Below, piece by piece: positions 23,290 to 30,196 of a DNA stretch of 36,850 bases. Each line of letters begins with the position of its first letter. Position 1 is the first letter of the stretch. The stretch lies in contig DASWQV010000066.1 in the NCBI GenBank assembly GCA_036403515.1, positions 1 to 36,850 on the forward strand, in the 5' to 3' direction. This DNA comes from VRUE01 sp036403515. GTDB lineage: Bacteria > Actinomycetota > Thermoleophilia > Solirubrobacterales > 70-9. Position numbers and translations under genes: made by a program. The notes beneath the pieces were generated by a model, which was not told the origin of the DNA, did not search any database, and saw only the letters and a list, made by a program, of their open reading frames with translations.

Positions 23290-24201
23290 ATGCGCATCGC
23301 AAGCCTCGTCCCCTCCGCGACCGAGATGCTCTACGCACTCGGGCTCGGCGACTCCGTCGTCGCCGTCACGCACGAGTGCGACTACCCGTCCGAGGCGCGT
23401 TCCCTGCCTCACCTGACCCGCACCGTGCTGCCGGCCGGCTTGAGCGCCGGCGAGATCGACAGGGCCGTCAAGGCCCGCGTTGCCGAGGGTCAAGCTCTGT
23501 ATGAGCTGGACGAAGAGCTCCTGGAGAGGCTCAAACCCGACCTGATCGTCACCCAGGCGGTCTGCGCGGTCTGCGCCGTCTCCTACGAGGAGGTGGTCGA
23601 CGTCGCCGCGCGGCTGCCGAGCAAGCCGGGCGTCGTCCAGCAGGACCCGAGCACCCTCGGCGAGATGCTCGAGGACGTTGTCCGGCTTGGCGAGGCGACG
23701 GCGATCCCGCAGCAGGCCCATGAGCTGCGCGGCGAATTGGAGGGCAGGCTGGCAACCGTGCGAGCGTCGGTCTCCGGGGCGAGCGCGCCGCGCGTGATCG
23801 CGCTCGAGTGGCTCGACCCACCCTACGTCGGCGGACACTGGATCCCGGAGATGGTCTCCATCGCGGGCGGCGAGGACGTCGCCGGGCCGCCGGGGTTGAA
23901 GTCTCCGGAGGTCTCCTGGGGTGAGCTTTCGGGACTCAACCCGGACGTGGCAATCGCAATGCCCTGCGGCTGGTACGTCGATGACTCCCGCGCCCAGGCG
24001 CTGGCGCACTGGGAGCAGATCGAGGCGCTGGGCGCGCAGCGCGTCTTTGCGGTCGACGCAGCCTCGACCTTCTCGCGACCGGGTCCACGCCTGGTCGACG
24101 GCGTGGAGCTGCTTGGCCACCTGCTTCATCCCGACCTCGTCGACCCGCCGGGCAACATCGGCTTCGCCGAGCTGCGCTCCTCACAGCTGCGACCCAGCTG
24201 A
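23290..24201 (+). CDS. BtuF-like cobalamin/metal-chelate-binding protein without signal peptide
   Basis: 303 aa. It has the periplasmic-binding-protein fold of the BtuF/FepB type: MRIASLVPSATEMLYALGLGDSVVAVTHECDYP, LERLKPDLIVTQAVCAVCAVSYEEV, then a helical backbone and a C-terminal lobe (ALEWLDPPYVGGHWIPEMVSIAGGEDVAG, SWGELSGLNPDVAIAMPCGWYVDD). No signal peptide or lipobox is present, so it should be cytoplasmic. This is a known sub-group annotated as cobalamin-binding protein, of uncertain role. No transporter genes flank it. Leaderless start is likely. Confidence 0.85.
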   Translation: MRIASLVPSATEMLYALGLGDSVVAVTHECDYPSEARSLPHLTRTVLPAGLSAGEIDRAVKARVAEGQALYELDEELLERLKPDLIVTQAVCAVCAVSYEEVVDVAARLPSKPGVVQQDPSTLGEMLEDVVRLGEATAIPQQAHELRGELEGRLATVRASVSGASAPRVIALEWLDPPYVGGHWIPEMVSIAGGEDVAGPPGLKSPEVSWGELSGLNPDVAIAMPCGWYVDDSRAQALAHWEQIEALGAQRVFAVDAASTFSRPGPRLVDGVELLGHLLHPDLVDPPGNIGFAELRSSQLRPS

Positions 24202-24204
24202 GCC

Positions 24205-25029
24205 TCAGGCGATCGCCAGGGCGCCGGCGATCGAGACGATCGCGACGATGGCCATTGCGATCAGCTCAGCAGGCAGGCGGTTGACGCCAAGCCGGCCACG
24301 ATCGCCGGCGATGATCAGCAGAGCGCAGACAACGCCGGCGACGAGCCCGCCGAGGTGGCCACCGAGGCTGATCCGCGGGGTCCCGAAGCTGAAGGCGAGG
24401 TTGATCAGGAGGATCACCCCGATCGTCCCGGCGACCGCGTCCACACCCCGCCCGCGGGCGATCACGAAGGCGGCGCCGAAAATGCCGAAGATCGCTCCCG
24501 AGGCTCCGATCGTGAATGTGTCCGGCCCGCTGAGAAGGAGGGCGCCGAAGGCGCCGCCAAAGAGCGCCGCCACGTAGAGGAAAACGAAGCGCAGGGTGCC
24601 GATCGAAGGCTCCAGCATGCGACCGAGGAAGAAGAGGGCAAACATGTTGAAGGCGATGTGGCTGAGGCTGGCGTGAAGGAAGCCCCCAGAGACGAGCCGG
24701 TACCACTCGCCTTCGGCCACCGCGACGCCGTAGAGGCCGAAGTTGGCGACAGCCCGGCTGTTGCCGACGCCGAAGCCGCCACTGGAGCTGGCGATCTCGG
24801 CAAGGAAGGCGACCACGTTGAGGGCGATCAGGATGAAGGTTGCCGGAGCGCTGGCAAACAGGCCGGGATCGCCGACTCCACTGACGACCTTGGTGCGGTG
24901 GCTGGCGCACTCCGGACAGCGCATCCCGACCGGGGTCGGGGTCATGCAGTCGGGGCAGATCGGCCGCCCACAGGACGAGCACGAGACCGCGGTCTCTCGA
25001 TTCGGATGCCGGTAGCAAGTCTGGGTCAC
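24205..25029 (-). CDS. Rhomboid-family intramembrane serine protease with N-terminal zinc-ribbon
   Basis: 274 aa, GTG start. The N-terminus carries a B-box-like zinc motif: TCYRHPNRETAVSCSSCGRPICPDCMTPTPVGMRCPEC. Six transmembrane segments follow. The catalytic serine is in GASGAIFG (about S177) and the catalytic histidine in LGGHLGG (about H225); SHIAFNM is the conserved helix 2 motif with Asn. It should cleave transmembrane helices of unknown substrates. It is divergent from the DUF4383 gene, and convergent with the BtuF-like gene, with stops only a few nt apart. Confidence 0.93.
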   Translation of the reverse strand: MTQTCYRHPNRETAVSCSSCGRPICPDCMTPTPVGMRCPECASHRTKVVSGVGDPGLFASAPATFILIALNVVAFLAEIASSSGGFGVGNSRAVANFGLYGVAVAEGEWYRLVSGGFLHASLSHIAFNMFALFFLGRMLEPSIGTLRFVFLYVAALFGGAFGALLLSGPDTFTIGASGAIFGIFGAAFVIARGRGVDAVAGTIGVILLINLAFSFGTPRISLGGHLGGLVAGVVCALLIIAGDRGRLGVNRLPAELIAMAIVAIVSIAGALAIA

Positions 25030-25043
25030 AGGGATGAGCAGCC

Positions 25044-25049
25044 TACAAT
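25044..25049 (+). promoter_or_regulatory. Candidate -10 box of the DUF4383 gene
   Basis: TACAAT, 8 nt before ATG 25058. It lies within the short space between divergent genes and supports the internal ATG as the true start. Confidence 0.5.
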
Positions 25050-25057
25050 CGCCGCCG

Positions 25058-25468
25058 ATGGACGCCCCCAGCCCAGCCCGGCTCTACGCGACGGCGGTCG
25101 GCGCGACGCTGATCGTGATCGGAATCGTCGGCTTCTTCTACAGCGCCTCATTTGGATCACCGGGAGAGGTCGACGAGGTCTTTGGCGTCTTCGCCGTCAA
25201 CGGTTGGGCGAACGTCCTTCATATTCTCAGCGGGGCGCTCGGCCTGCTCGTCGCGGGCTATGCCGCCCGCCAGTACGCACTCTGGCTCGGCGTTCTCTAT
25301 CTCGCCCTGGCCCTCTGGGGCTTTGCGATCGGCAGCGGCGAGTCGATCCTCGGCTGGCTGCCGGTCAATACCGGCGACAACCTGCTCCACCTGGCGCTTG
25401 GAGCACTCGGCGTCGGCGCCGCGCTGGCGACGCCAGGCTTGAAGAAGGGCAAGCCGGTTACGGCTTGA
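25058..25468 (+). CDS. DUF4383 family four-helix membrane protein
   Basis: 136 aa from ATG 25058, preferred to ATG 25034 because TACAAT lies 8 nt upstream (leaderless); the earlier ATG is only 5 nt from the divergent rhomboid start. Transmembrane helices: LYATAVGATLIVIGIVGFFYS, WANVLHILSGALGLLVAGYAA, ALWLGVLYLALALWGFAIG and NLLHLALGALGVGAALAT. The NxxHxxxGxxG-like motifs (NVLHILSGALG, NLLHLALGALG) are typical of DUF4383. Function unknown. The stop overlaps the convergent anti-sigma-like gene by about 11 nt. Confidence 0.85.
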   Translation: MDAPSPARLYATAVGATLIVIGIVGFFYSASFGSPGEVDEVFGVFAVNGWANVLHILSGALGLLVAGYAARQYALWLGVLYLALALWGFAIGSGESILGWLPVNTGDNLLHLALGALGVGAALATPGLKKGKPVTA

Positions 25469-25805
25469 CCCGGCCGGCCAGGGAGCGCAGGCCGCCTTTG
25501 GCCTGCTGGCGACCGCGGCGACGCAGCTCCAGCACGACCAGGGCGCCGGCGGCGGCCCCCCCAGCGCTAACGGCAAAGACCGGGCGAACCCAATTGCGGG
25601 GATCGCGCAAGGCTCTAAGCTCGCTTTCCGAAAGCTGCTCGGCCCAGACCGAGAGCTCCTCCGCCGCGGCTTGGGTGACGGCCGCGAGCGTGTCCTCGAG
25701 GCGCCCGGAAAGCTGCTGCGGCGGCTCGATTGGGCGCAGGGCGTCGGAGAGCAACTGCTCGACGTCCCAGGTGCTGCCGCTCAACCGTCCGCTTGAGTCA
25801 CTCAT
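25458..25805 (-). CDS. Probable membrane-anchored partner (anti-sigma-like) of the ECF sigma factor
   Basis: 115 aa. The N-terminal half is helical and cytoplasmic-like (WDVEQLLSDALRPIEPPQQLSGRLEDTLAAVTQAAAEELSVWAEQLSESELRALRDPRNW). One transmembrane helix follows (VRPVFAVSAGGAAAGALVVLEL), with a basic tail (RRRGRQQAKGGLRSLAGRVKP). There is no zinc-binding HxxxCxxC motif, so it is not a ZAS anti-sigma. Its start overlaps the sigma factor stop by 8 nt, which points to a regulator or partner. Anti-sigma function is inference from position and topology. Confidence 0.6.
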   Translation of the reverse strand: MSDSSGRLSGSTWDVEQLLSDALRPIEPPQQLSGRLEDTLAAVTQAAAEELSVWAEQLSESELRALRDPRNWVRPVFAVSAGGAAAGALVVLELRRRGRQQAKGGLRSLAGRVKP

Positions 25806-26358
25806 CGCTCATCTCCTCCTCGAGCTGCTTGATCGCGCGATGGATCAGGACCTTGGTGGCGCCATCGCTGCGACCAAGCGCACGGGCGATCTCGCGGTTG
25901 TCCATGCCAAGCGCGAAGCGCATGATCAGCGCCTCGCGGCGATCGTTGGAAAGGTGATCGAGATGCGCCATCACCTGTCGCAGCTCCTCGCGTCCCTCGG
26001 CGATCGCCTCGGTGCCGTGGCGCGCGGCAATCGGATCGGCCGTCTCCAGCGACGTCTGCGGCCGCCGCGATCGATCGCGGTAGTAGTTCGAGGCGAGGTT
26101 GTGGGCAATCCGAATCAGCCAGGGACGCAGCGGCCTGCCGTCGGACTCCCGGCGGGCGCGATCGAAGTGCCGGTAGGCCTGTAGGAAGGCCTGCTCGGTG
26201 AGGTCCTCGGCGTCGTGGGGATCGCCGATCCGGTAGTAGGCATAGGAGTAGACGTCGCGCAGGTGGGCTCGGTAGAGATCCTCGAAGGCGCGGTCGAGCT
26301 CCGCCTTGGCCGCCGGGTCGAGGCTCGCCGGCTCGACGTTCTCTCTTGCCGCGCTCAC
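25798..26358 (-). CDS. ECF-type RNA polymerase sigma factor
   Basis: 186 aa, GTG start with TAGGCT (26365-26370) 6 nt upstream and no Shine-Dalgarno. Sigma region 2: FEDLYRAHLRDVYSYAYYRIGDPHDAEDLTEQAFLQAYRHFDRAR ... PWLIRIAHNLASNYYRDRSRR. Sigma region 4: LDHLSNDRREALIMRFALGMDNREIARALGRSDGATKVLIHRAIKQLEEEM. This is a typical extracytoplasmic function sigma factor. The next gene overlaps by 8 nt and encodes a single-helix membrane protein, a likely controller. The gene starts 18 nt after the PlsC-GpsA stop; it could also be read from that transcript. Confidence 0.92.
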   Translation of the reverse strand: MSAARENVEPASLDPAAKAELDRAFEDLYRAHLRDVYSYAYYRIGDPHDAEDLTEQAFLQAYRHFDRARRESDGRPLRPWLIRIAHNLASNYYRDRSRRPQTSLETADPIAARHGTEAIAEGREELRQVMAHLDHLSNDRREALIMRFALGMDNREIARALGRSDGATKVLIHRAIKQLEEEMSDE

Positions 26359-26364
26359 CGTTCC

Positions 26365-26370
26365 AGCCTA
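26365..26370 (-). promoter_or_regulatory. Candidate -10 box of the ECF sigma gene
   Basis: TAGGCT on the minus strand, 6 nt before GTG 26358. It partly coincides with the end of the upstream coding region. Confidence 0.4.
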
Positions 26371-26376
26371 GCTTCA

Positions 26377-28041
26377 TCAGGCGGCCCTTCTCGCCCGCTC
26401 CACCCGACGCAGTCCCGCGATCCAGGCGTCGGCATCGATCTCGCCGCGAATCAGGGCCGCCAGGCCGCTCAGCGCCTCGGCCGGACCGCCGGCGGCCGAG
26501 GTCGCCGCCGCCAGCAGCGGCACCGCATCGAGGCCCTCCGAAGCCTGTCCGATTTGAGCGGGGATCTCCTCCCCCGGGGTGCCAGCGCCGAGCAGCTCTC
26601 CGGCGCGCCGGTTGCGCCCGCTCGGCGCCATCACCGTCGCGGTGAGGTCGCCGACACCGGCCAAGCCCGAGAAGGTCGCGAGGTCCGCCCCGCGTCCAAT
26701 CGCGTGCTCGATGCACTCTCGCCAGACCTGCGCCGCCGCAATCCCGGCCGCGTTCAGCCCGTAGGGCTGAGCCGCGGCGGCGGCGAGGGCGGCGGCGTTC
26801 TTCGCCGCGCCCGCCATCTCCACCCCGGTCACATCGCGGGAGCGCTCGCAGACCAGGCCAGCGCTATCGAAGACGCCGCCCAGCTGATCGCGCAGGTCGG
26901 AATCAGCCGAGCCGAGGACGAGGGCAGCCGAGCCGGAGACGGCCTCGCGGGCGTGCGCCGGGCCGCCGAGACACGCCACTGCCCGGGCTCGCACCCGCTC
27001 ACCGACGTATTCGGCCGGCAGCTGGCCCAGCGGAGCGGTCAAGCCCTTGGTCAGCAACAGCATCGCCGAGCGAGCCCCGACCTTGTCGGCGATCGCTCCC
27101 ACCGCCTGCGGCAAGGACCCCGAGGGGATTGCCAGGCAAACGAGGTCCAGGCCCGCCAACTCTACTTCGGAAGCCTGCCGCACCCGTACTGAGTCGGGAA
27201 GTCGTACTCCCTCCAGGTAACGCTGATTTTCGCGCCCCTCCTCGATCTCGACAGCCTGCGCGGCGGTCCGGGTGGCGAGCTGAACCTCGAGGCCGCCACG
27301 AGCGAGCAGGACGGCAACGGCGGTCCCCCAGCTCCCCGCGCCGATCACGGCGGCGCGCCGCATCGGCGGCAGGCCGCCGAGGTCCTCCCACTGAAGCTCG
27401 ACGTTGGGCCAGATTCGCGCCGTCACCGTCGATGCGAGACCCCGAGACGGATCCTCGGCGCGCGGAAAGGTCATCGCTTTGCCGAGGCGCACCCTGACCT
27501 TGCGGGGACGGATCCGCCAGCCGCGCCGCACCTGTTCCGTGCCGAGGACGGCAGACGGAATCACCGGAGCTCCCGTCTGCAGCGCCAGCCGGCCGACCCC
27601 ACGCCTGGGCTCGGCCAGGGCGCCGCTGCGGATACGGGTTCCCTCGGGGAAGATGCAGACGGCGCCGCCACGTTCGACGATCAGGCGGGCTGTCTCCATC
27701 GACTGCTCGTCGGACTCGCCGCGGCGGATCGGGAAGGCGCCGAGGCGGGAGAGGATCCAACCTTGCCAGCGGCGCTCGAAGAGCTCAATCTTGGCGACGT
27801 AGTTCATCGGCCGCCGCCAGGGCAGGGCGCCGCCGATCGCGAAGGGGTCGAGGAAGCTGCGGTGATTCGATGCCACGATCAGGCCGCCCTTGAGGCGAGC
27901 GTGTTCGCTGCCGGTCCTCGCGTAGCGGAAGTAGGCGAGGAAGAACGGGGTCATGAAGATCCTCGCCAGGATGTAGAGGATCGGGTTTACGCCGTGGGCG
28001 CGCGTGTAGTCGTGATAGGCCTGGAGCCGAGCCGGGGTCAC
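26377..28041 (-). CDS. Fusion of 1-acyl-glycerol-3-phosphate acyltransferase (PlsC) and glycerol-3-phosphate dehydrogenase (GpsA)
   Basis: 554 aa, GTG start. Residues about 1-220 are a PlsC domain: ASNHRSFLDPF (H-x4-D, His about 60) and FPEGTR (131-136), preceded by a hydrophobic stretch (ILYILARIFMTPFFLAYF). Residues about 227-554 are NAD(P)-dependent glycerol-3-phosphate dehydrogenase: MRRAAVIGAGSWGTAVAVLLARGG, LLLTKGLT, CLGGPAHAREA, GVEMAGAAKNAAALAAAAA and SGLAGVGDLTATVMAPSGRNRRAG. The frame is continuous. One protein would thus make glycerol-3-phosphate and also acylate lysophosphatidate, skipping the PlsB/PlsY step. An internal ATG at 27363 could give GpsA alone but has no nearby Shine-Dalgarno. 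I do not know how widespread this fusion is. Confidence 0.92.
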   Translation of the reverse strand: MTPARLQAYHDYTRAHGVNPILYILARIFMTPFFLAYFRYARTGSEHARLKGGLIVASNHRSFLDPFAIGGALPWRRPMNYVAKIELFERRWQGWILSRLGAFPIRRGESDEQSMETARLIVERGGAVCIFPEGTRIRSGALAEPRRGVGRLALQTGAPVIPSAVLGTEQVRRGWRIRPRKVRVRLGKAMTFPRAEDPSRGLASTVTARIWPNVELQWEDLGGLPPMRRAAVIGAGSWGTAVAVLLARGGLEVQLATRTAAQAVEIEEGRENQRYLEGVRLPDSVRVRQASEVELAGLDLVCLAIPSGSLPQAVGAIADKVGARSAMLLLTKGLTAPLGQLPAEYVGERVRARAVACLGGPAHAREAVSGSAALVLGSADSDLRDQLGGVFDSAGLVCERSRDVTGVEMAGAAKNAAALAAAAAQPYGLNAAGIAAAQVWRECIEHAIGRGADLATFSGLAGVGDLTATVMAPSGRNRRAGELLGAGTPGEEIPAQIGQASEGLDAVPLLAAATSAAGGPAEALSGLAALIRGEIDADAWIAGLRRVERARRAA

Positions 28042-28100
28042 GCTTAGCGCTACACGGATTAGGGGCCAGGGTTACCGAGGCGAGGGTTGGGGGTCACTCC

Positions 28101-28133
28101 CCGCTCAACTTTTTCGGTGGGCAACGCAGCGGC
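28101..28133. repeat. Partial copy of the family B core next to the full copy
   Basis: 33 nt beginning ccgctcaactttttcggtgg and ending gcagcggc resemble 28150-28181 (ccgctcaactttctcgatga ... gcagcggc), an imperfect direct repeat. It has the conserved left core end but no matching right half, so it is a truncated or duplicated piece of family B. A ggggtcactcccc hairpin precedes it. Confidence 0.7.
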
Positions 28134-28240
28134 CGTCGGGTACCGCCCTCCGCTCAACTTTCTCGATGAAGACGCAGCGGCTGGCAGCGATTGAACTGCC
28201 GAAAAAGTACAAGCCGCGGAGGGCGGTACCCGACGGCCGC
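28129..28240. repeat. Family B hairpin element, copy 2 (25-bp perfect arms)
   Basis: Arms 28129-28153 and 28216-28240 are perfect reverse complements over 25 nt (contain gggtaccgcc / ggcggtaccc). The core begins tcaactttctcg and ends ccgaaaaagtacaag, matching 8620-8732 in reverse orientation (cacttaactttttcgg ... ccgaaaaagtacaag). The inner pair actttctcg/cgaaaaagt has one mismatch. The right arm touches the last base of the stop codon (TAG, 28242-28240) of the iron-type dehydrogenase gene. Arm sequence is unlike copy 1. Confidence 0.88.
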
Positions 28241-29256
28241 TACCAAGCCTGGTCGATTAGCTGCTCTAGCTCGTCGCGGGTCGGGGGCTCCGGCGTGAAG
28301 GCCAGCTCTGGACGCAGCAACATCGAGTCCAGGGCTTCGGGGAGCTTGCTTGGATCCGCTCCTTGGTCGCCCAGGCCCGGGGGATTGCCGCCTAGCTCGA
28401 GGACTCGAGGTTCGATGTCGGTCGGTTGGGTTCCGAGCGCGGTTGCCAAGGGCTGGAGGTTGTCGGGGACCCTCGTGGTCATGAAGGACATTGCCCTGGG
28501 CAGGATTGCCGCGTTGACTCCCGCGTGGGGGGCGCCGCAGACCCTGACGATGGTTTGGCAGATGACGTGGTGAAGGGCGAAGGAGCCGGAGTCGATTGCG
28601 TAGCCGCATAGAAGCGAGCCGAGGGCCAAGGCTTCGCGGTTGCGCTCGGTTGGGTCTTCGTCTAGCGAGGTGGCGATCAGCTGGGCGCCGCGCAGGGCTG
28701 TCATTTCGGAGACCGGGTTGGCGAAGGGGGTGTAGAGAGAGTCGGCGCCGTGGGCCAGGGCGTTCATCGAGCTGGCTCGCAGCTCCGGCTCGGGGGCGCT
28801 GGTCATTGCTTCCGGCTCGGCGATCACCAGGACTGGGCGGACCAGGGACTTGACCTGGTCCTCGGCACCGGCGGGCACGCGGTGGATCCCGGTCATCTCC
28901 GCTCCCGACATCGTCGTCGGTATCGCCGCCACGCGAGCGCCGGTAACCGCGCCTATCGCCTTCGCCGTGTCGATCGCTCGCCCCCCGCCGAGGGCGACCA
29001 GGTTCGGCGAACGGGCCGAGTCGAGCAGGGCCGCGGAGGTCTCCGGCACCGCGGTTGCCGGAGCCGCCGCCGGCAGCTCGTGCACTGCGCTTGCCGCGCT
29101 GACAAGCTGCTTCGCCGCCGCAAGGTGCCGCGGGGTGGAGAGCAGCTCGAAGGGCTCCATCCCGTGCTCGGCTAGGAGCCGCGGGGCGTCTTCGACTCCG
29201 CCGGCGCGGAGAACTATCGTGCGGCCGGCATCGCGCCAGACGAAGTTGCCGTTCAC
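28240..29256 (-). CDS. Iron-containing alcohol dehydrogenase, maleylacetate reductase-like
   Basis: 338 aa. Fold: N-terminal dinucleotide domain with VALGGGRAIDTAKAIGAVTGARVAAIPTTMSGAEMTG, then the helical metal domain with SMNALAHGADSLYTPFANP and FALHHVICQTIVRVCGAPHAGVNAAILP, which holds the His/Asp metal-binding positions. This form matches maleylacetate reductases, which reduce maleylacetate to 3-oxoadipate in ring-cleavage pathways. The gene overlaps the upstream ring-cleaving dioxygenase gene by 4 nt (ATGA), which supports the assignment. The family B element begins at its stop codon. Confidence 0.82.
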   Translation of the reverse strand: MNGNFVWRDAGRTIVLRAGGVEDAPRLLAEHGMEPFELLSTPRHLAAAKQLVSAASAVHELPAAAPATAVPETSAALLDSARSPNLVALGGGRAIDTAKAIGAVTGARVAAIPTTMSGAEMTGIHRVPAGAEDQVKSLVRPVLVIAEPEAMTSAPEPELRASSMNALAHGADSLYTPFANPVSEMTALRGAQLIATSLDEDPTERNREALALGSLLCGYAIDSGSFALHHVICQTIVRVCGAPHAGVNAAILPRAMSFMTTRVPDNLQPLATALGTQPTDIEPRVLELGGNPPGLGDQGADPSKLPEALDSMLLRPELAFTPEPPTRDELEQLIDQAW

Positions 29257-30173
29257 CCTGCGGAGGCGGTGCGCGGGTTCACTACCGGACGCAGGTTCGG
29301 TTCGACCTCGGCCCGCAGGTGCTCGTAATCAGGTGGCAGAGAGAGCTTCTCGCCGAGATGCTCGAGCGGCTCGTCGACTGTGAAGCCGGGGCCCAGGGTG
29401 GCGATCTCGAAGAGGACGCCGCTTGGCTCACGGAAGTAGATCGAGCGGAAGTAGAAGCGGTCGATCACGGGGGTCGGCCGGGCCCCAGCCGAGATCGCTC
29501 GGTCGCGCCATTGCTCGTGCTCATCCATGGTCGATGCCCAGGCAACATGGTGGACGCTGCCCGCCCCCTGCCGGGAGCGCTCCTCAGGTGGCCCTTCGTA
29601 GACGTAGAGACCGCCCCGGCTCGAGCCGCGTGCCTCCCAGGTCCCCTCGCCGACCGAGTCAAACTCGAGCGCCTCGAGCAGCGTTCCGCTCGCCTGCGGG
29701 TCGGCACTGTAGGCGCAGACCGCGTGGAAGCCGCGCAGCGCCAGGTCAGCCGGCACTTCCGGGTGGTCGGCGATCAGCGGCTCGTCGCTGACCTCGACAA
29801 CCGCCAGCTCGTGGGCGAGCCCCTCGGGATCGGCGAAACGCAGGCCGCCTCCGGCCCGCTCAGACTCGATCCCGTTGGCCGCGAGCCGCTCGTCCCAGAA
29901 GTCGAGCGCCTGATGCGAGCCGACCCGCCAAACGATCCGGTGCACGTCGCCGGCCCCGGCCCTTCCCGGCGGCACTCCGGGGAACTCGAAGAAGGTGAGA
30001 TCCGAGCCCGCGCTGCCCTTCTCGTCGGCGAAAAAGAGGTGGTAGACGGTCGGGTTGTCCTGGTTGACGGTCTTCTTGACCAGCCGCAGGCCCAGGATCC
30101 CCGCGTAAAAATCGACGTTGTCCTGCGCGTCGGCCGTGATCGCGGTGATGTGGTGAATTCCCTCGAGCTTCAT
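29253..30173 (-). CDS. VOC-family ring-cleaving dioxygenase (MhqO-like)
   Basis: 306 aa with two vicinal-oxygen-chelate modules. N-terminal MKLEGIHHITAITADAQDNVDFYAGILGLRLVKKTVNQDNPTVYHLFFADEKGSAGSDLTFFEFPG is highly typical of MhqO/hydroquinone-type dioxygenases. Metal ligands: His of GIHHITA, His of GSVHHVAWAS and Glu of GVLFEIATLGPGF. The next gene is a maleylacetate reductase-like enzyme with a 4-nt overlap. Together they suggest hydroquinone or trihydroxybenzene degradation or quinone detoxification (inference). The start ATG is 9 nt from a CTATAC stretch that overlaps the divergent gene's TATAGC box. Confidence 0.87.
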   Translation of the reverse strand: MKLEGIHHITAITADAQDNVDFYAGILGLRLVKKTVNQDNPTVYHLFFADEKGSAGSDLTFFEFPGVPPGRAGAGDVHRIVWRVGSHQALDFWDERLAANGIESERAGGGLRFADPEGLAHELAVVEVSDEPLIADHPEVPADLALRGFHAVCAYSADPQASGTLLEALEFDSVGEGTWEARGSSRGGLYVYEGPPEERSRQGAGSVHHVAWASTMDEHEQWRDRAISAGARPTPVIDRFYFRSIYFREPSGVLFEIATLGPGFTVDEPLEHLGEKLSLPPDYEHLRAEVEPNLRPVVNPRTASAG

Positions 30174-30181
30174 TGCCCACG

Positions 30182-30187
30182 TATAGC
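30182..30187 (+). promoter_or_regulatory. Candidate -10 box of the SHOCT membrane protein gene, overlapping a minus-strand box
   Basis: TATAGC, 9 nt before GTG 30197. Its reverse strand (GCTATA) stands about 8 nt before the dioxygenase ATG at 30173. The two divergent genes seem to share one AT-rich -10 core. Confidence 0.45.
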
Positions 30188-30196
30188 ATCACAATC

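Noticed and set aside
24355..26184. 609-aa plus-strand open frame across rhomboid, DUF4383 and sigma genes
   Set aside because: It covers three well-supported genes in other frames and has no recognisable domain.
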